From: a virus
Strand: one strand, 5' to 3'
DNA length: 64,000 nt
Virus record (IMG/VR): IMGVR_UViG_3300027336_000001
Span: 1 to 64,000 of that record
Of the stretch, positions 1 through 8,406 are shown piece by piece. Positions within the stretch are counted from its first letter, which is position 1. Each line of letters opens with the position of its first letter. The position numbers and the translations under genes were made by a program. The notes beneath the pieces are model-generated. The model was not told the origin of the DNA and did no database searches. It saw only the letters and a program-made list of their open reading frames with translations.

Positions 1-64
1 GTTTGAAAGCATCTAAAATTTGTTTTTTTGTTAGTTCTAATTCAATATCACTCATTGAACTCAT
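1..64 (-). CDS. 5' fragment of unidentified gene, cut by window edge
   Basis: Only the first 21 codons are present (starting MSSMSDIELE), and the gene runs off the left edge. An ATG at 64 is preceded on the minus strand by a GAGAGATG purine stretch that can serve as the ribosome binding site. Four codons later there is a second ATG. An inverted repeat and an AT-rich promoter-like motif lie just upstream, as they do for the next minus-strand gene. Too little protein is visible to suggest a function. Confidence 0.6.
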   Translation of the reverse strand, partial: MSSMSDIELELTKKQILDAFK

Positions 65-67
65 GGT

Positions 68-103
68 ACATCTCTCTTTTCAAATGTTTAATTTAAGAGA
101 TGT
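68..103 (-). promoter_or_regulatory. 5'-leader hairpin covering the ribosome binding site of the gene at 64
   Basis: Arms ACATCTCT (68-75) and AGAGATGT (96-103) form a perfect 8-bp inverted repeat with a 20-base loop. On the minus strand the promoter-proximal arm comes first and the distal arm contains the GAGAG that would act as Shine-Dalgarno for the ATG at 64. Folding would hide the ribosome binding site. The same arrangement occurs at five other genes in the window. Confidence 0.5.
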
Positions 104-104
104 A

Positions 105-120
105 TATAAATAAGATATTA
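105..120 (-). promoter_or_regulatory. Putative late-type promoter motif
   Basis: The minus strand reads TAATATCTTATTTATA, the same 16 bases found upstream of the gene at 1680 (1725-1740). It overlaps the stop codon of the metallopeptidase-like gene at 118-1680 and sits directly before the leader hairpin of the next gene. The TATTTATA core recalls the A/T-only late promoter box of T4-like phages, but no -35 element is evident. Promoter function is inferred from position and repetition. Confidence 0.4.
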
Positions 121-1680
121 GATAGAGTACTTTTGAAGTGTCTTTTCAATCCATAAAAGTTGTTTAGGTGTGTATGGTATATTTTGTTTAAGCATCTTGA
201 TCATATTTGCCATAAACTTAGTTTCCCATTCAGTAGAACTATCTTTAGTCATTTTGATTTTAGCTAATGTTTTCTCAAATCTACTTAAATAGGTAGGTAT
301 ATCTGCATATGGATTAAATTTTGATCCTGTTGGTGATGGTTGTTGAACAACAGGTGCAGATGGTGTGAACACAGGAGCAACAGGTACTTTAGGTGTAGGT
401 ACAGGTGTAGGTACAGGTGTAGGTGTAGGTACAGGTGCTTTAGGTGTTCTAGGTTTTCTAGTTTTAGGTGGTGTAGGTTCAGTGTAAGTGACAGGTGTAG
501 GTGGAACAACAACAACTTTAGGTGTTGTCTTTACTTCAGGTGTTTTTGTAGGTGGTGTATAAACAACAATATCATCATCAGAAGTACCACCTTGCCAAAT
601 CTCTAAGAATTTCGCTTTAACATCTGCATAAAGAGGTTTTAATTTTTTCATGTGGATTAAAGCTAAAGTTTCACAGAAAAATTCATCTTGTGAATCGCTT
701 GAGTATGTAGTTGGGAAACCAAGTGTTTTTCTAAATCCTGCTCTTGAAACCATGCCACCACTTTCAAGAACAAGGACAGTTTCACCAAACATGGGTTCAA
801 ATCTTACTTCTTTAACAACATCTAAAGGATATTTATGTTTTGTATTAACTTTGAAATCTTTTGAAAGACTGTCGCCAACTTGAGGATAAAACTTTGCAGA
901 ATCAGAACTCCATTGTTTTGATTGGATATCTTTATAAAATGATTTCCATTCTGTTTTTTGACTGTCTGTTGCAATTTTATTTAGATATCGGTGTCCAAGT
1001 TCATGAATGACACTATGAACACTATCTTCAATTCCTTCAGATTTGATATATTGATGTTGTAAATAAACAAAATCATCAATACGATTATAATAAGCAATGG
1101 TGCTTGATTTTTTGCCACCTACGATAAAAATTTGTAGGTTCTTAAGCATTTCTTTAAATCTAGGTAAATTGCTTTTATTTATAAATTCCACTGCTTTTTC
1201 AATAATTTCTTTACATTCCACCATAAGAGCAGGTGTGATTTTAGATGTTACACGAACTCTAATATCTTTAACTTTAAAAAAATCTTCACCTTCTTCAGCA
1301 GACATATCGATATCTTTCCAAGTTTTCCACCATGTAATCATCTCTGTAAAAACAGATTGGAACATACTAAAATCATCTGTGCTGTAGGATTTCTTTGATA
1401 AAAGAGTCTTAATTTTTCCTAAAGCCACTCTTTCTTTACTACTAGGAATTTCTTTTTTTTCCATAAGTATAGTTAACATTTGAAGAGGAAGATGAGAAAC
1501 TACCTGCTTTAGTAATAATTTCATTTTTACTCGTAGTGGACTCATCGGATTAAATAATGCACTTGATCCTAATGTTTTCACTAGGGATAAGGTATTAGTT
1601 AAGTCATTTAGTAAGGTTTCTGATTCTTGAACAATAACCTGTGCTTCTGCATCGGAATATGCTTTTTTTAAAAATTTCAT
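118..1680 (-). CDS. Zincin-type metallopeptidase-like protein with Pro/Thr-rich linker
   Basis: This 520-residue protein has an HELGH zinc-binding motif at about residues 226-230 (HExxH type) and a downstream DEFFCE segment near 332-338 whose glutamate could be the third zinc ligand. The same pair, HExxH plus [ED]-F-x-E, recurs in the genes at 1868-3115 and 22905-23840. After the catalytic-like region comes a low-complexity linker rich in proline and threonine (about residues 375-450), then a short basic C-terminal helical domain, suggesting a tethered enzyme. No signal peptide is visible. It could process virion proteins or act on host protein or cell wall; the target is unknown. Start: ATG at 1680 after AAAGG. 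Confidence 0.6.
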   Translation of the reverse strand: MKFLKKAYSDAEAQVIVQESETLLNDLTNTLSLVKTLGSSALFNPMSPLRVKMKLLLKQVVSHLPLQMLTILMEKKEIPSSKERVALGKIKTLLSKKSYSTDDFSMFQSVFTEMITWWKTWKDIDMSAEEGEDFFKVKDIRVRVTSKITPALMVECKEIIEKAVEFINKSNLPRFKEMLKNLQIFIVGGKKSSTIAYYNRIDDFVYLQHQYIKSEGIEDSVHSVIHELGHRYLNKIATDSQKTEWKSFYKDIQSKQWSSDSAKFYPQVGDSLSKDFKVNTKHKYPLDVVKEVRFEPMFGETVLVLESGGMVSRAGFRKTLGFPTTYSSDSQDEFFCETLALIHMKKLKPLYADVKAKFLEIWQGGTSDDDIVVYTPPTKTPEVKTTPKVVVVPPTPVTYTEPTPPKTRKPRTPKAPVPTPTPVPTPVPTPKVPVAPVFTPSAPVVQQPSPTGSKFNPYADIPTYLSRFEKTLAKIKMTKDSSTEWETKFMANMIKMLKQNIPYTPKQLLWIEKTLQKYSI

Positions 1681-1690
1681 TTTTTAATAC

Positions 1691-1722
1691 CTTTGTTTAA
1701 ATGTGGTTTAATTTAAACAAAG
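1691..1722 (-). promoter_or_regulatory. 5'-leader hairpin sequestering the RBS of the gene at 1680
   Basis: CTTTGTTTAAAT (1691-1702) and ATTTAAACAAAG (1711-1722) make a perfect 12-bp inverted repeat with an 8-base loop. On the minus strand the second arm includes ACAAAGG, the Shine-Dalgarno sequence of the metallopeptidase-like gene, so the folded leader should repress translation. It begins immediately after the promoter-like motif at 1725-1740. Confidence 0.6.
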
Positions 1723-1724
1723 TT

Positions 1725-1740
1725 TATAAATAAGATATTA
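1725..1740 (-). promoter_or_regulatory. Putative late-type promoter motif, second copy
   Basis: The minus strand reads TAATATCTTATTTATA, identical over 16 bases to the motif at 105-120, followed by AAAC and the leader hairpin of the downstream gene. The repeated position relative to a gene start is the evidence for promoter function; transcription starts cannot be seen. Confidence 0.45.
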
Positions 1741-1787
1741 AATACACCTGTTTTAAGACAATTCACTTTGAACGATAGTGATAATCT

Positions 1788-1867
1788 TTAAAGAAATTGA
1801 CTGCCTATTTTTTCACCAGCATACTCAGCAAGACCTTCCATAAACTTATTCGCAATAAAAGGAATAT
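1788..1867 (-). pseudogene. Possible remnant of a metallopeptidase-like C-terminus
   Basis: Just past the stop of the gene at 1868-3115, another reading frame continues open for about 26 codons to a stop at 1788. It contains ANKFMEGLAEYAGEK, which resembles the real C-terminus ADKFMKIIEQ directly upstream. No start codon or ribosome binding site is present. It looks like a duplicated or frameshifted tail of the same family, although the similarity is short and could be chance. Confidence 0.3.
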
Positions 1868-3115
1868 TTAAATAGAATCTTGTTCTATGATTTTCATAAA
1901 CTTATCTGCTAGTACTTTTTGATTAGGTTTTACTAAACCTAAAACAATAAGAGTAAACATCTCAGCAAAAAACTCCCTTTCATTTTTTGCCCCATATTGA
2001 GAAGGACAGGTGATTCTTTTAAGAATGTCTTTCTTTGGAACTACTATAATCCTACCTCGCTCATTCTCATAGATGTAGTTATCACCAACTATCTTTTTTA
2101 AATAATATTCATTGGATGCCATTCTAACAGAATACCAATCTTCTCTTAAATCGGAAAGAGGATCACCTATTTTTGGTAGGTTTTTAAGATAACAAGTTTT
2201 AGTTCCTTCTTGTGATTCTAAATATAATTTCTTGATTTTAGGATTATTATAACCATTCTTCATAAAATGAGCATGAAATCTATGTCCGTATTCATGAATC
2301 AAAGTAATGTAAATTTCTTTATTAGAATAAGTACTGCCATCCGATTTTAAAAAATAAAAAATTTGATCTGCTAATTCCCGATAACGAGCAATAGCATTTC
2401 CACGAGGAGAGTCAGATTGGTCTTCTGTGCCAACAAGGATTACTGAATTAGAAAAAACTTTTTTAAAAGGTGTGTTTTTTAGTTTTTCAATAGCTGTAGA
2501 TAAGGCTTTTTTAAATTCGATCGTTTGGCTTAAAGTCATATTTGACATGATATGTAGAGAAACATTTGCTAATTTAATAATAGCACTTTCACTATCTTCA
2601 CTTACTTCACTGCTATCTATAGAAGTAAGAATAAGTTTAATTTGAGAAACTAAGGTTTTTATATTTTCCAAATCTTTTACAATATCTTCATAATCAGAGT
2701 GTGCCCTTGGACTTATATTTCTAAGATATATTTCATAGGCATTGCTGTCTTTGTTTTTAGGAATTAATCTTAATTTATTCCTATCTTTATTGATAATAAA
2801 ATTAATAAAACCAATAGTTGTATATTCCATAGACTTATACTTAGGAAGAGGATTTAAAAGTTTCAAATCCGATTGGTGATCTTCTATTAATTGTAGTATC
2901 AAACCACCAATCGTAATTTCGGATGGGAATCCATAATCATTCGCTGGTATCTGAACAGGTCTTTGATACCAATATCCATATTTATTTTTAATAACATAAG
3001 GATAAGATGCACCATTACCTGTCCAATCTTTAGTAACATAGCCTTTAACAAAAGCTATTTTTTTTAGAAAATGGTCTTTGATGGTTTCATCATATTGTTT
3101 TTGTGTCATTGCCAT
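1868..3115 (-). CDS. Zincin-type metallopeptidase-like protein
   Basis: The 415-residue protein carries HEYGH at about 274-278 and a downstream REFFAEM near 382, matching the HExxH and [ED]-F-x-E arrangement of its neighbour at 118-1680. Outside these motifs the two share little obvious sequence. I chose the start at 3115 (MAMTQKQYDE): a longer reading frame to 3229 would overlap the terminase start and its leader, and an AGGA lies upstream of 3115. No secretion signal is visible. The gene is divergent from the large terminase. A protease role is inferred from the motif only; substrate unknown. Confidence 0.6.
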   Translation of the reverse strand: MAMTQKQYDETIKDHFLKKIAFVKGYVTKDWTGNGASYPYVIKNKYGYWYQRPVQIPANDYGFPSEITIGGLILQLIEDHQSDLKLLNPLPKYKSMEYTTIGFINFIINKDRNKLRLIPKNKDSNAYEIYLRNISPRAHSDYEDIVKDLENIKTLVSQIKLILTSIDSSEVSEDSESAIIKLANVSLHIMSNMTLSQTIEFKKALSTAIEKLKNTPFKKVFSNSVILVGTEDQSDSPRGNAIARYRELADQIFYFLKSDGSTYSNKEIYITLIHEYGHRFHAHFMKNGYNNPKIKKLYLESQEGTKTCYLKNLPKIGDPLSDLREDWYSVRMASNEYYLKKIVGDNYIYENERGRIIVVPKKDILKRITCPSQYGAKNEREFFAEMFTLIVLGLVKPNQKVLADKFMKIIEQDSI

Positions 3116-3142
3116 TTTTATATGTAATCCTGTTCTAAATGT

Positions 3143-3169
3143 TTTATCTATATAGGTATTATAGATAAA
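3143..3169. promoter_or_regulatory. Inverted repeat between divergent genes
   Basis: TTTATCTAT (3143-3151) and ATAGATAAA (3161-3169) form a perfect 9-bp inverted repeat with a 9-base spacer, in the short region dividing the minus-strand metallopeptidase-like gene from terminase. It could be an operator or a hairpin in the terminase leader. It does not include the terminase Shine-Dalgarno (AAAGGAGG at about 3175-3182). Confidence 0.35.
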
Positions 3170-3191
3170 TAAAATAAAGGAGGTTTCATTT

Positions 3192-5033
3192 ATGGCTTTA
3201 TCCACGATTGCAATTTCAGCTAGTGCCAAAGCAGGTGTTCAATCCAAAGAAGATGCAAATATTATTGACTTTGTTGAAGCACCTTGGGGACTAGGTATGA
3301 CTTTATTCCCTGTGCAAAAGGTTATTCTTAAAGCACACTATGGTCTTGAACTAGATGATGTGAAAAGATTTAAAATCTCTGATTGGCGAAGGCAACATTT
3401 TAGAGATGTTACAGAAAAAGAATATCTACAATTACTCTTTGATGAAGGTAGATGTAATATTGGTCAAGTTATACCGGGCAAAGAAAGAAGAGAAATGGTT
3501 TTGTCCATTGGTCGTAGATCGGGTAAGACAACTATCTCTGCTTGTATCGCCGCCTATGAAACATATAAACTTATTAGAAAACAAGATCCACAAGAGTATT
3601 ATGGATTGCCTGCAAGTAATAACATTCAGATCATTTCAGTAGCTACTGATAAAGATCAGGCAGGTTTGCTATATAACGAGGTTTCTGGACACTTTCGCAA
3701 TTGTGCCTTCTTTGGACCCTACACTGCAAACAATACACAATCCTATGCTAGATTTCAAACACCTAAAGATGTAGAAAGATATGGTAGGTATATAGAAGAT
3801 CCAAGTGCCAAAGCTACCTTAAAAGTAACATTTAGAAGTTGTGTTGCTAAAGGTCTTCGTGGTGCTGGTAATATTTGTGTTATTATGGATGAGATCGCTC
3901 ACTTTACCGAAACAGGTCAAAGTGGTGCAGAAGAAGTATATAATGCAGTTGTACCATCTACATCAGCTTATTCACCAAAAGATCCAACAGATCGTAGAAT
4001 ACCTATTGGGCCCGTAGAAGGTCGTGTAATATCTATTTCATCACCATTAGGTAAACAAGGTTTGTTTTATAAGTTATTTCAAATTGGTATGCAAGGTGGC
4101 AAAGCATCAGAAAATATGTTATGTGTGCAAGCACCAACATGGGAAGTAAATCCAACAGTACCTGCAACAGAATTTGAAAAGCATTATTTAAAAAATCCAG
4201 CTGTATTCTTTACAGAATATGGTGGTGAATTTACAGATAGAACTCGTGGTTGGATAGAAGATAGTAAAGACTTATTAGCTTGTGTAGATGAAAAGCATAG
4301 ACCTGTAGAAAGAGGTGTAGCAAGAAAACCATATTTCATGGGAATAGATGTTGCTTTGGTAGGTGATGGTAGTGCAGTAGCAATAGGACATTTAGATGGT
4401 GATAAGTTAGTTTTAGATAAAGTAGATATGATTAAAGCAGGTGTAGGTAAATATGCAGATAAAGAAAGATTAGAATTTGATGATGTAGCAGATTGGGTTT
4501 TAGACTACACAAAGAAATTTTATATTACAGAAGGGATATTTGACCAATGGGCAGGTATTCCATTTGAGCAAGCATTAAATAAGCGAGGGATAACACAATT
4601 AAAGACACAACAAATGACAAAGCAATTAACAAGTCAAATGTTTCAAAACTTTAAAGATATGATGTGGGATAAGAGATTGGTGTTATATAATAAAAAGAAT
4701 TGTGATGTAGATGGACATGAACCATATATTCAAGAAATGTTAGAATTGCAACAGACAGTACATAGTAAGAATTTAATAACAGTAGAAGCACCACAAACAG
4801 AAGGCAAGCATGACGATATGAGTGATGCGATAGTGAGAATGTTTTGGGTAGCAAGTCAAAATGTAGGTAAAGGTAAATTTTTATCTATGTCTAGTGGTGG
4901 CTCAACAAGATCATCACCATTAGGTAGAGGATTAGTATTTGGCAGAGCAGTGCCTGAAGGAAGTGCAGTAAATCGTATAGCACCAAAATTACCTAAACAT
5001 TCAATTCGTGGTATGATTGGTCGCAGTAGATGA
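3192..5033 (+). CDS. terL: Terminase large subunit (packaging ATPase-nuclease)
   Basis: The 613-residue protein powers DNA packaging through the portal and cuts the genome. The N-terminal ATPase has a Walker A motif GRRSGKTT at about 107-114 and a Walker B segment NICVIMDE at about 227-234. The C-terminal RNase H-fold nuclease shows GIDVALVGDGSAV (catalytic Asp about 386) and a late acidic motif HDDMSDAI. Length fits the T4/T7-type large subunits. A strong AAAGGAGG ribosome binding site precedes the ATG. It opens the head module; no small terminase is obvious nearby, although the 86-residue gene at 5724 is a weak candidate. Its 3' end overlaps a converging antitoxin-like gene. Confidence 0.93.
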   Translation: MALSTIAISASAKAGVQSKEDANIIDFVEAPWGLGMTLFPVQKVILKAHYGLELDDVKRFKISDWRRQHFRDVTEKEYLQLLFDEGRCNIGQVIPGKERREMVLSIGRRSGKTTISACIAAYETYKLIRKQDPQEYYGLPASNNIQIISVATDKDQAGLLYNEVSGHFRNCAFFGPYTANNTQSYARFQTPKDVERYGRYIEDPSAKATLKVTFRSCVAKGLRGAGNICVIMDEIAHFTETGQSGAEEVYNAVVPSTSAYSPKDPTDRRIPIGPVEGRVISISSPLGKQGLFYKLFQIGMQGGKASENMLCVQAPTWEVNPTVPATEFEKHYLKNPAVFFTEYGGEFTDRTRGWIEDSKDLLACVDEKHRPVERGVARKPYFMGIDVALVGDGSAVAIGHLDGDKLVLDKVDMIKAGVGKYADKERLEFDDVADWVLDYTKKFYITEGIFDQWAGIPFEQALNKRGITQLKTQQMTKQLTSQMFQNFKDMMWDKRLVLYNKKNCDVDGHEPYIQEMLELQQTVHSKNLITVEAPQTEGKHDDMSDAIVRMFWVASQNVGKGKFLSMSSGGSTRSSPLGRGLVFGRAVPEGSAVNRIAPKLPKHSIRGMIGRSR

Positions 5034-5402
5034 TGAGAGATATAGATCAAGAATAGCAGGAAAAGAAATAAGAGTACCAACAGGGATTTCTTTTTTATTA
5101 AGAGCAGTCAATTCGTGGATTGTGTATTTGCCATATCTATTTAAAGTATTATTAATAGACAAGACTTCATCATTTGTAAGTCTGTTCGCATTGCCTGATA
5201 CAAGTTGAGTGATATGAGTGTAAAGAGTATTACAAATGATGCCATTATCTTTAAGAACAAAATCTGCATCATCCATAAGCAATCCATTATGTTTCATATA
5301 GTGGTTTAGCTGGCAGTAATAAAGTAGTTTATGTAGTTTTATGCCTGTTGTACTTTTATAGGTATCAAGAATGTATTTCGCAACATCAATAAGGTTAGCC
5401 AT
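5001..5402 (-). CDS. Panacea/SocA-like (DUF4065) antitoxin-type protein
   Basis: The 133-residue protein begins with VAKYILDTY followed by GIKLHKLLYYCQ, the hallmark of the DUF4065/Panacea (SocA, GepA) family. Members act as antitoxins (PanA) or adaptors for ClpXP-dependent proteolysis. It is transcribed against the head genes, overlaps the terminase 3' end by 33 bases, and overlaps by 8 bases the upstream gene at 5395-5670. This fits a two-gene toxin-antitoxin operon inserted between terminase and portal. A role in neutralising host toxins or in superinfection exclusion is inference. ATG at 5402 is preceded by GGA. Confidence 0.75.
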   Translation of the reverse strand: MANLIDVAKYILDTYKSTTGIKLHKLLYYCQLNHYMKHNGLLMDDADFVLKDNGIICNTLYTHITQLVSGNANRLTNDEVLSINNTLNRYGKYTIHELTALNKKEIPVGTLISFPAILDLYLSSSTATNHTTN

Positions 5403-5670
5403 GTGGTTTAAGTCCTGTGCTTTGTATATGTTTTTTTAAAAGGTATCTCCTACCATAGTTATATAAATTAGTACGATGGTCAAGTAGATTTTTGATATAC
5501 AATTCACTATCTAAATTAAGTAAATTGATTTGTAGTTTGATTTGAAGTTCAAACCATTCAGCAGTAAGAGTATCTTTATCTGAACAGAAAATATATGGTT
5601 TACCTAGTTCAAGATAATCTTCGAGAAAGAACATACAAAGGGAATAGTATTGGTGGTTTTCATTAAACAT
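5395..5670 (-). CDS. Small protein, candidate partner of the Panacea-like gene
   Basis: The 91-residue protein has no family I recognise. It contains Phe, Tyr and Leu in a helix-prone pattern and a basic C-terminus (GRRYLLKKH). Translation starts at ATG 5670 after AAAGGATTATCAA, and the stop overlaps the start of the Panacea-like gene, so the two are likely translationally coupled. Toxin partners of Panacea antitoxins vary in sequence and are often about this size, so a toxin or regulatory role is plausible but unproven. Confidence 0.6.
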   Translation of the reverse strand: MFNENHQYYSLCMFFLEDYLELGKPYIFCSDKDTLTAEWFELQIKLQINLLNLDSELYIKNLLDHRTNLYNYGRRYLLKKHIQSTGLKPHG

Positions 5671-5723
5671 TTGATAATCCTTTTAATTATGATGTGTAAT
5701 AAACAAGAAAGGTTAAATGAATT

Positions 5724-5984
5724 ATGAAACCAAAGCATTTAGGAATGGCATACCAAAGAGTGATTTCAAGAATATTAGAAATATCTTATGGAAGTGAAAA
5801 AGAGGATTTAGATTTAATAGAAGAGATTGCTTTATTGTATAATGAAAAAGGTGGAACATGGAAGCAGTTTTATGAAGGACATCCTGACCATGTTAAGTTA
5901 TTAAAAACAGTGATTAAATATTTAATAAAGCAAAGGAAGGATGAAAATGGCAAAGCAATCAAACCAACAGACACCAACGATTGA
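5724..5984 (+). CDS. Small acidic/basic helical protein between terminase and portal
   Basis: The 86-residue product is predicted to be mostly helical and charged. It lies immediately upstream of portal and overlaps its start by about 38 bases. GAAAGG precedes the ATG. The position could suit a small packaging factor, but no HTH or terminase-small-subunit motif is recognisable. Confidence 0.6.
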   Translation: MKPKHLGMAYQRVISRILEISYGSEKEDLDLIEEIALLYNEKGGTWKQFYEGHPDHVKLLKTVIKYLIKQRKDENGKAIKPTDTND

Positions 5985-7674
5985 AGATGATGATGTAAAA
6001 GTAGTCAGTAAAGTAAGACCAAGAGAAAAGGTAAAGACACAGCCTGCAAAAAAGCTAACACCTAATGAGATGAAATCAAGAGTAAAGGTTGCGATGACAA
6101 CAGGTGGTACTCAATTAGGTGGTGGTGGTAATTTTTACTCACCTGAACTTTCAACAGACTTTTTGGAATTACCACAATCTCAAGATGAACAGAGAAACTA
6201 CTTTAGATTCTTTTATCGTACAGATCCATTTGTTGGTCAAGCGATTGATTTACATACCGAATTACCTTTATCTAAAATTAGATTAGGTATGCCAAAAGCT
6301 AAAGACAGTGAGTTAGCTAGAAAAGCATTATCCTTTTGTGAGAAATGGGCAAAGAAAGTAGGTTTACTACACAGACTTATTGAAATTGTGCATGAATATA
6401 ATTTACTTGGTGAAGTGTTTGTATTCTGTGAAGATAACAATCCAGATATGCCTAAAGAAGTTACACATAAAAAAAAGATTTCTTTAAGGGAAGGTACAGC
6501 AGATCAGATTGAAGAACTTTGGGAAGAATATGAAGATAGTAATGAGAGGGCATATGAGTGGATGAAAAAGAATTATAAGGGATGGACAGCTATTCGTATT
6601 TTGCCACCTGAACAAGTACATATGGAGAGTTTTCCATTTACAGATCAAAAGATGATTCAATTAATACCTGATAGCAAGACAAAAGATGTAGTAGAGAGAG
6701 CAGGTATGGATGATCCTGAAGCATTAAGAATAGCTAGATCAATGCCACCTGATGTAGTAGATGCAATTAAAGAAGGTAGGAATATACCATTAAATACAGA
6801 TCCAAATCTAGGTAGCTTTGTGTTTTATATGGCAAGAAAGAAATCACAATATGAACCTCGTGGACATAGTGTATTAGAAAGATGTTTAAGAATTTTAGTG
6901 TTTAGAGATAAATTAAGACAAGCACAGACAAGTATTGCATCAAGACACTTAACACCTATTCGTTTAGTATATGCAGAGGATATGGATGCAATGGATGTAG
7001 AGGCATTAAGAGATCAAGTAGATTTAGCATTACAAGATCCTGATTATTCTATTATTTCAAATTTCCAAGTGAATTGGGAAGAAATGGGTGCAGATAGTCG
7101 CTTGTTAGACCTGTCATCTGAATACGATATGACAGATAGACAGCTATATGCAGGTTTAGGTGTAACAGAAAGTTTATTAAGTGGTGAAGGTGCATATAGT
7201 GGTGATCGTATTCATTTGGAAGTCATTAACACTAGATATATGTTAATGAGAGAAATTCTACAGGAAATGGTAGAAGAAAATATGCTTAAACCTATGTGTG
7301 AAAGAATGGGATTTATAGAAGTAGATGATGATGGTGAAGAAGTGGTGGTTCATCCGTCTTTATCATTTACAAGATTAGGATTAAGAGATAATCAAGACAC
7401 CTTTGATGCTTTGTTTAATCTGTATCAAAAGGGATCATTAGATATAGATGTGATTTTAGAGTTATTGAATATTGACAGTGAAACCACAAAGGCAAAGCTA
7501 AAGAGAGATGCTTTAACATTTAATGACAGTACATTTAATGAAGTGTTGAGAGGTATATATGGTGAGGCAGGTAGAATGTTAGCAGAGAATAGTGATGCGA
7601 TAGAATTGATAGCAAAAAACATAGGATTGAAATATAGTAAGCCAAAGCCTGAAGGTGAAGGTGGTCGTTTTTAA
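5947..7674 (+). CDS. Portal protein
   Basis: The 575-residue protein follows terminase and precedes the protease, scaffold and capsid genes, the usual portal position. The sequence shows NYFRFFYRTDPFVGQAID near the N-terminus, a long helical middle, and GVTESLLSGEGAYSG followed by an amphipathic helix (MREILQEMVEENMLKPM), as in portal stem and wing regions. Portals form the 12-subunit ring at the capsid vertex through which DNA passes. I prefer the second ATG (5947), six bases after GGAAGG; an ATG at 5941 abuts that site. Confidence 0.85.
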   Translation: MAKQSNQQTPTIEDDDVKVVSKVRPREKVKTQPAKKLTPNEMKSRVKVAMTTGGTQLGGGGNFYSPELSTDFLELPQSQDEQRNYFRFFYRTDPFVGQAIDLHTELPLSKIRLGMPKAKDSELARKALSFCEKWAKKVGLLHRLIEIVHEYNLLGEVFVFCEDNNPDMPKEVTHKKKISLREGTADQIEELWEEYEDSNERAYEWMKKNYKGWTAIRILPPEQVHMESFPFTDQKMIQLIPDSKTKDVVERAGMDDPEALRIARSMPPDVVDAIKEGRNIPLNTDPNLGSFVFYMARKKSQYEPRGHSVLERCLRILVFRDKLRQAQTSIASRHLTPIRLVYAEDMDAMDVEALRDQVDLALQDPDYSIISNFQVNWEEMGADSRLLDLSSEYDMTDRQLYAGLGVTESLLSGEGAYSGDRIHLEVINTRYMLMREILQEMVEENMLKPMCERMGFIEVDDDGEEVVVHPSLSFTRLGLRDNQDTFDALFNLYQKGSLDIDVILELLNIDSETTKAKLKRDALTFNDSTFNEVLRGIYGEAGRMLAENSDAIELIAKNIGLKYSKPKPEGEGGRF

Positions 7675-7688
7675 TAACTATTAAATGA

Positions 7689-7727
7689 ATATCCTTTTTT
7701 ATATAAAAAATCTAAAAAAAAGGATAT
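7689..7727 (+). promoter_or_regulatory. RBS-sequestering hairpin before the gene at 7732
   Basis: ATATCCTTTTTT (7689-7700) pairs perfectly with AAAAAAGGATAT (7716-7727), 12 bp with a 15-base loop. The 3' arm holds AAGGA, the Shine-Dalgarno of the next gene, and ends in the ATG at 7726. Folding would block ribosome access. It lacks the GC-rich stem and trailing U-tract of an intrinsic terminator. Confidence 0.6.
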
Positions 7728-7731
7728 GTAT

Positions 7732-8400
7732 ATGTTTGATTTATCATTTCGTTTAAGTTCTTTAAAGACAAGAATAAAAAGAGCAAGTGAAAGTGATTTA
7801 GGTTTATTGCCTATTATGAATCCTTTATTTAATATGAGAGAGATTTGTAAGCAATCTTGTTTATTGGAAGATCATTTAAATAATGTTCGCAAGAGGTGTC
7901 CTGATTGTATTAGAAAACATTTCTTAACGATTGAGGCATTCTTTGAAGAGGCGATCTCACTAGATAAAGATTTAAAGTATCTTGATATATTAGAAGGTCA
8001 AGCACAAGTATTAAGAGATTTGCAATCAATATGGCTGGATATTAAAGATGATGAGATCAAAAAGAGAAAAGGATATTTATTGATATCACAGGCATTAAGA
8101 GATGTAAGAAAAAAGCTAACACCATATTGTTTTGATGTAGTGGAAATGGACGAGTCAAAACATAATAAGAAGTTTGCATCTTACTGTCCACATGGCAAAT
8201 ATGCTACTAAAAGTGATAATCAGAAAGAAGATGAAAGAGTATCTGAAATGGTAAAGCCATCACCAAAGCTGAAACCTAAAAGAGAAGATTTAAGACAAAA
8301 TAGGATTGTAGAGAACGATAAGGATATTGAGAATTTAGGTGCAGAAGGTGATAGAGATTTATCATTACATACAACCAAAGTAGCAAGAAGAAGATGGTAA
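7732..8400 (+). CDS. Unidentified protein of the head operon
   Basis: The 222-residue protein has paired cysteines (CKQSC near 46-50 and CPDCIRKH near 65-72), suggesting one small zinc site, then a charged C-terminal region. The N-terminus (LSSLKTRIKRASES) matches a short basic pattern seen at several other starts in this phage. I set the start at 7732 because AGGA is about seven bases away; the ATG at 7726 is too close. Position after portal suggests a head or neck role. No family recognised. Confidence 0.65.
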   Translation: MFDLSFRLSSLKTRIKRASESDLGLLPIMNPLFNMREICKQSCLLEDHLNNVRKRCPDCIRKHFLTIEAFFEEAISLDKDLKYLDILEGQAQVLRDLQSIWLDIKDDEIKKRKGYLLISQALRDVRKKLTPYCFDVVEMDESKHNKKFASYCPHGKYATKSDNQKEDERVSEMVKPSPKLKPKREDLRQNRIVENDKDIENLGAEGDRDLSLHTTKVARRRW

Positions 8401-8406
8401 AAGAAA

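Noticed and set aside
340-560. Short repeats that look like an array
   Set aside because: They are codon repeats of a Pro/Thr/Val linker (ACACCT-type), with irregular unit length and no spacers, so not CRISPR.
3116-3229. Extended N-terminus of the metallopeptidase-like gene at 1868
   Set aside because: It would overlap the terminase start and its ribosome binding site; the ATG at 3115 with nearby AGGA is simpler.
7675-7731. Intrinsic terminator after portal
   Set aside because: The repeat has an A/T stem without following U-tract and its 3' arm is the next gene's ribosome binding site, so it is better read as a leader hairpin.
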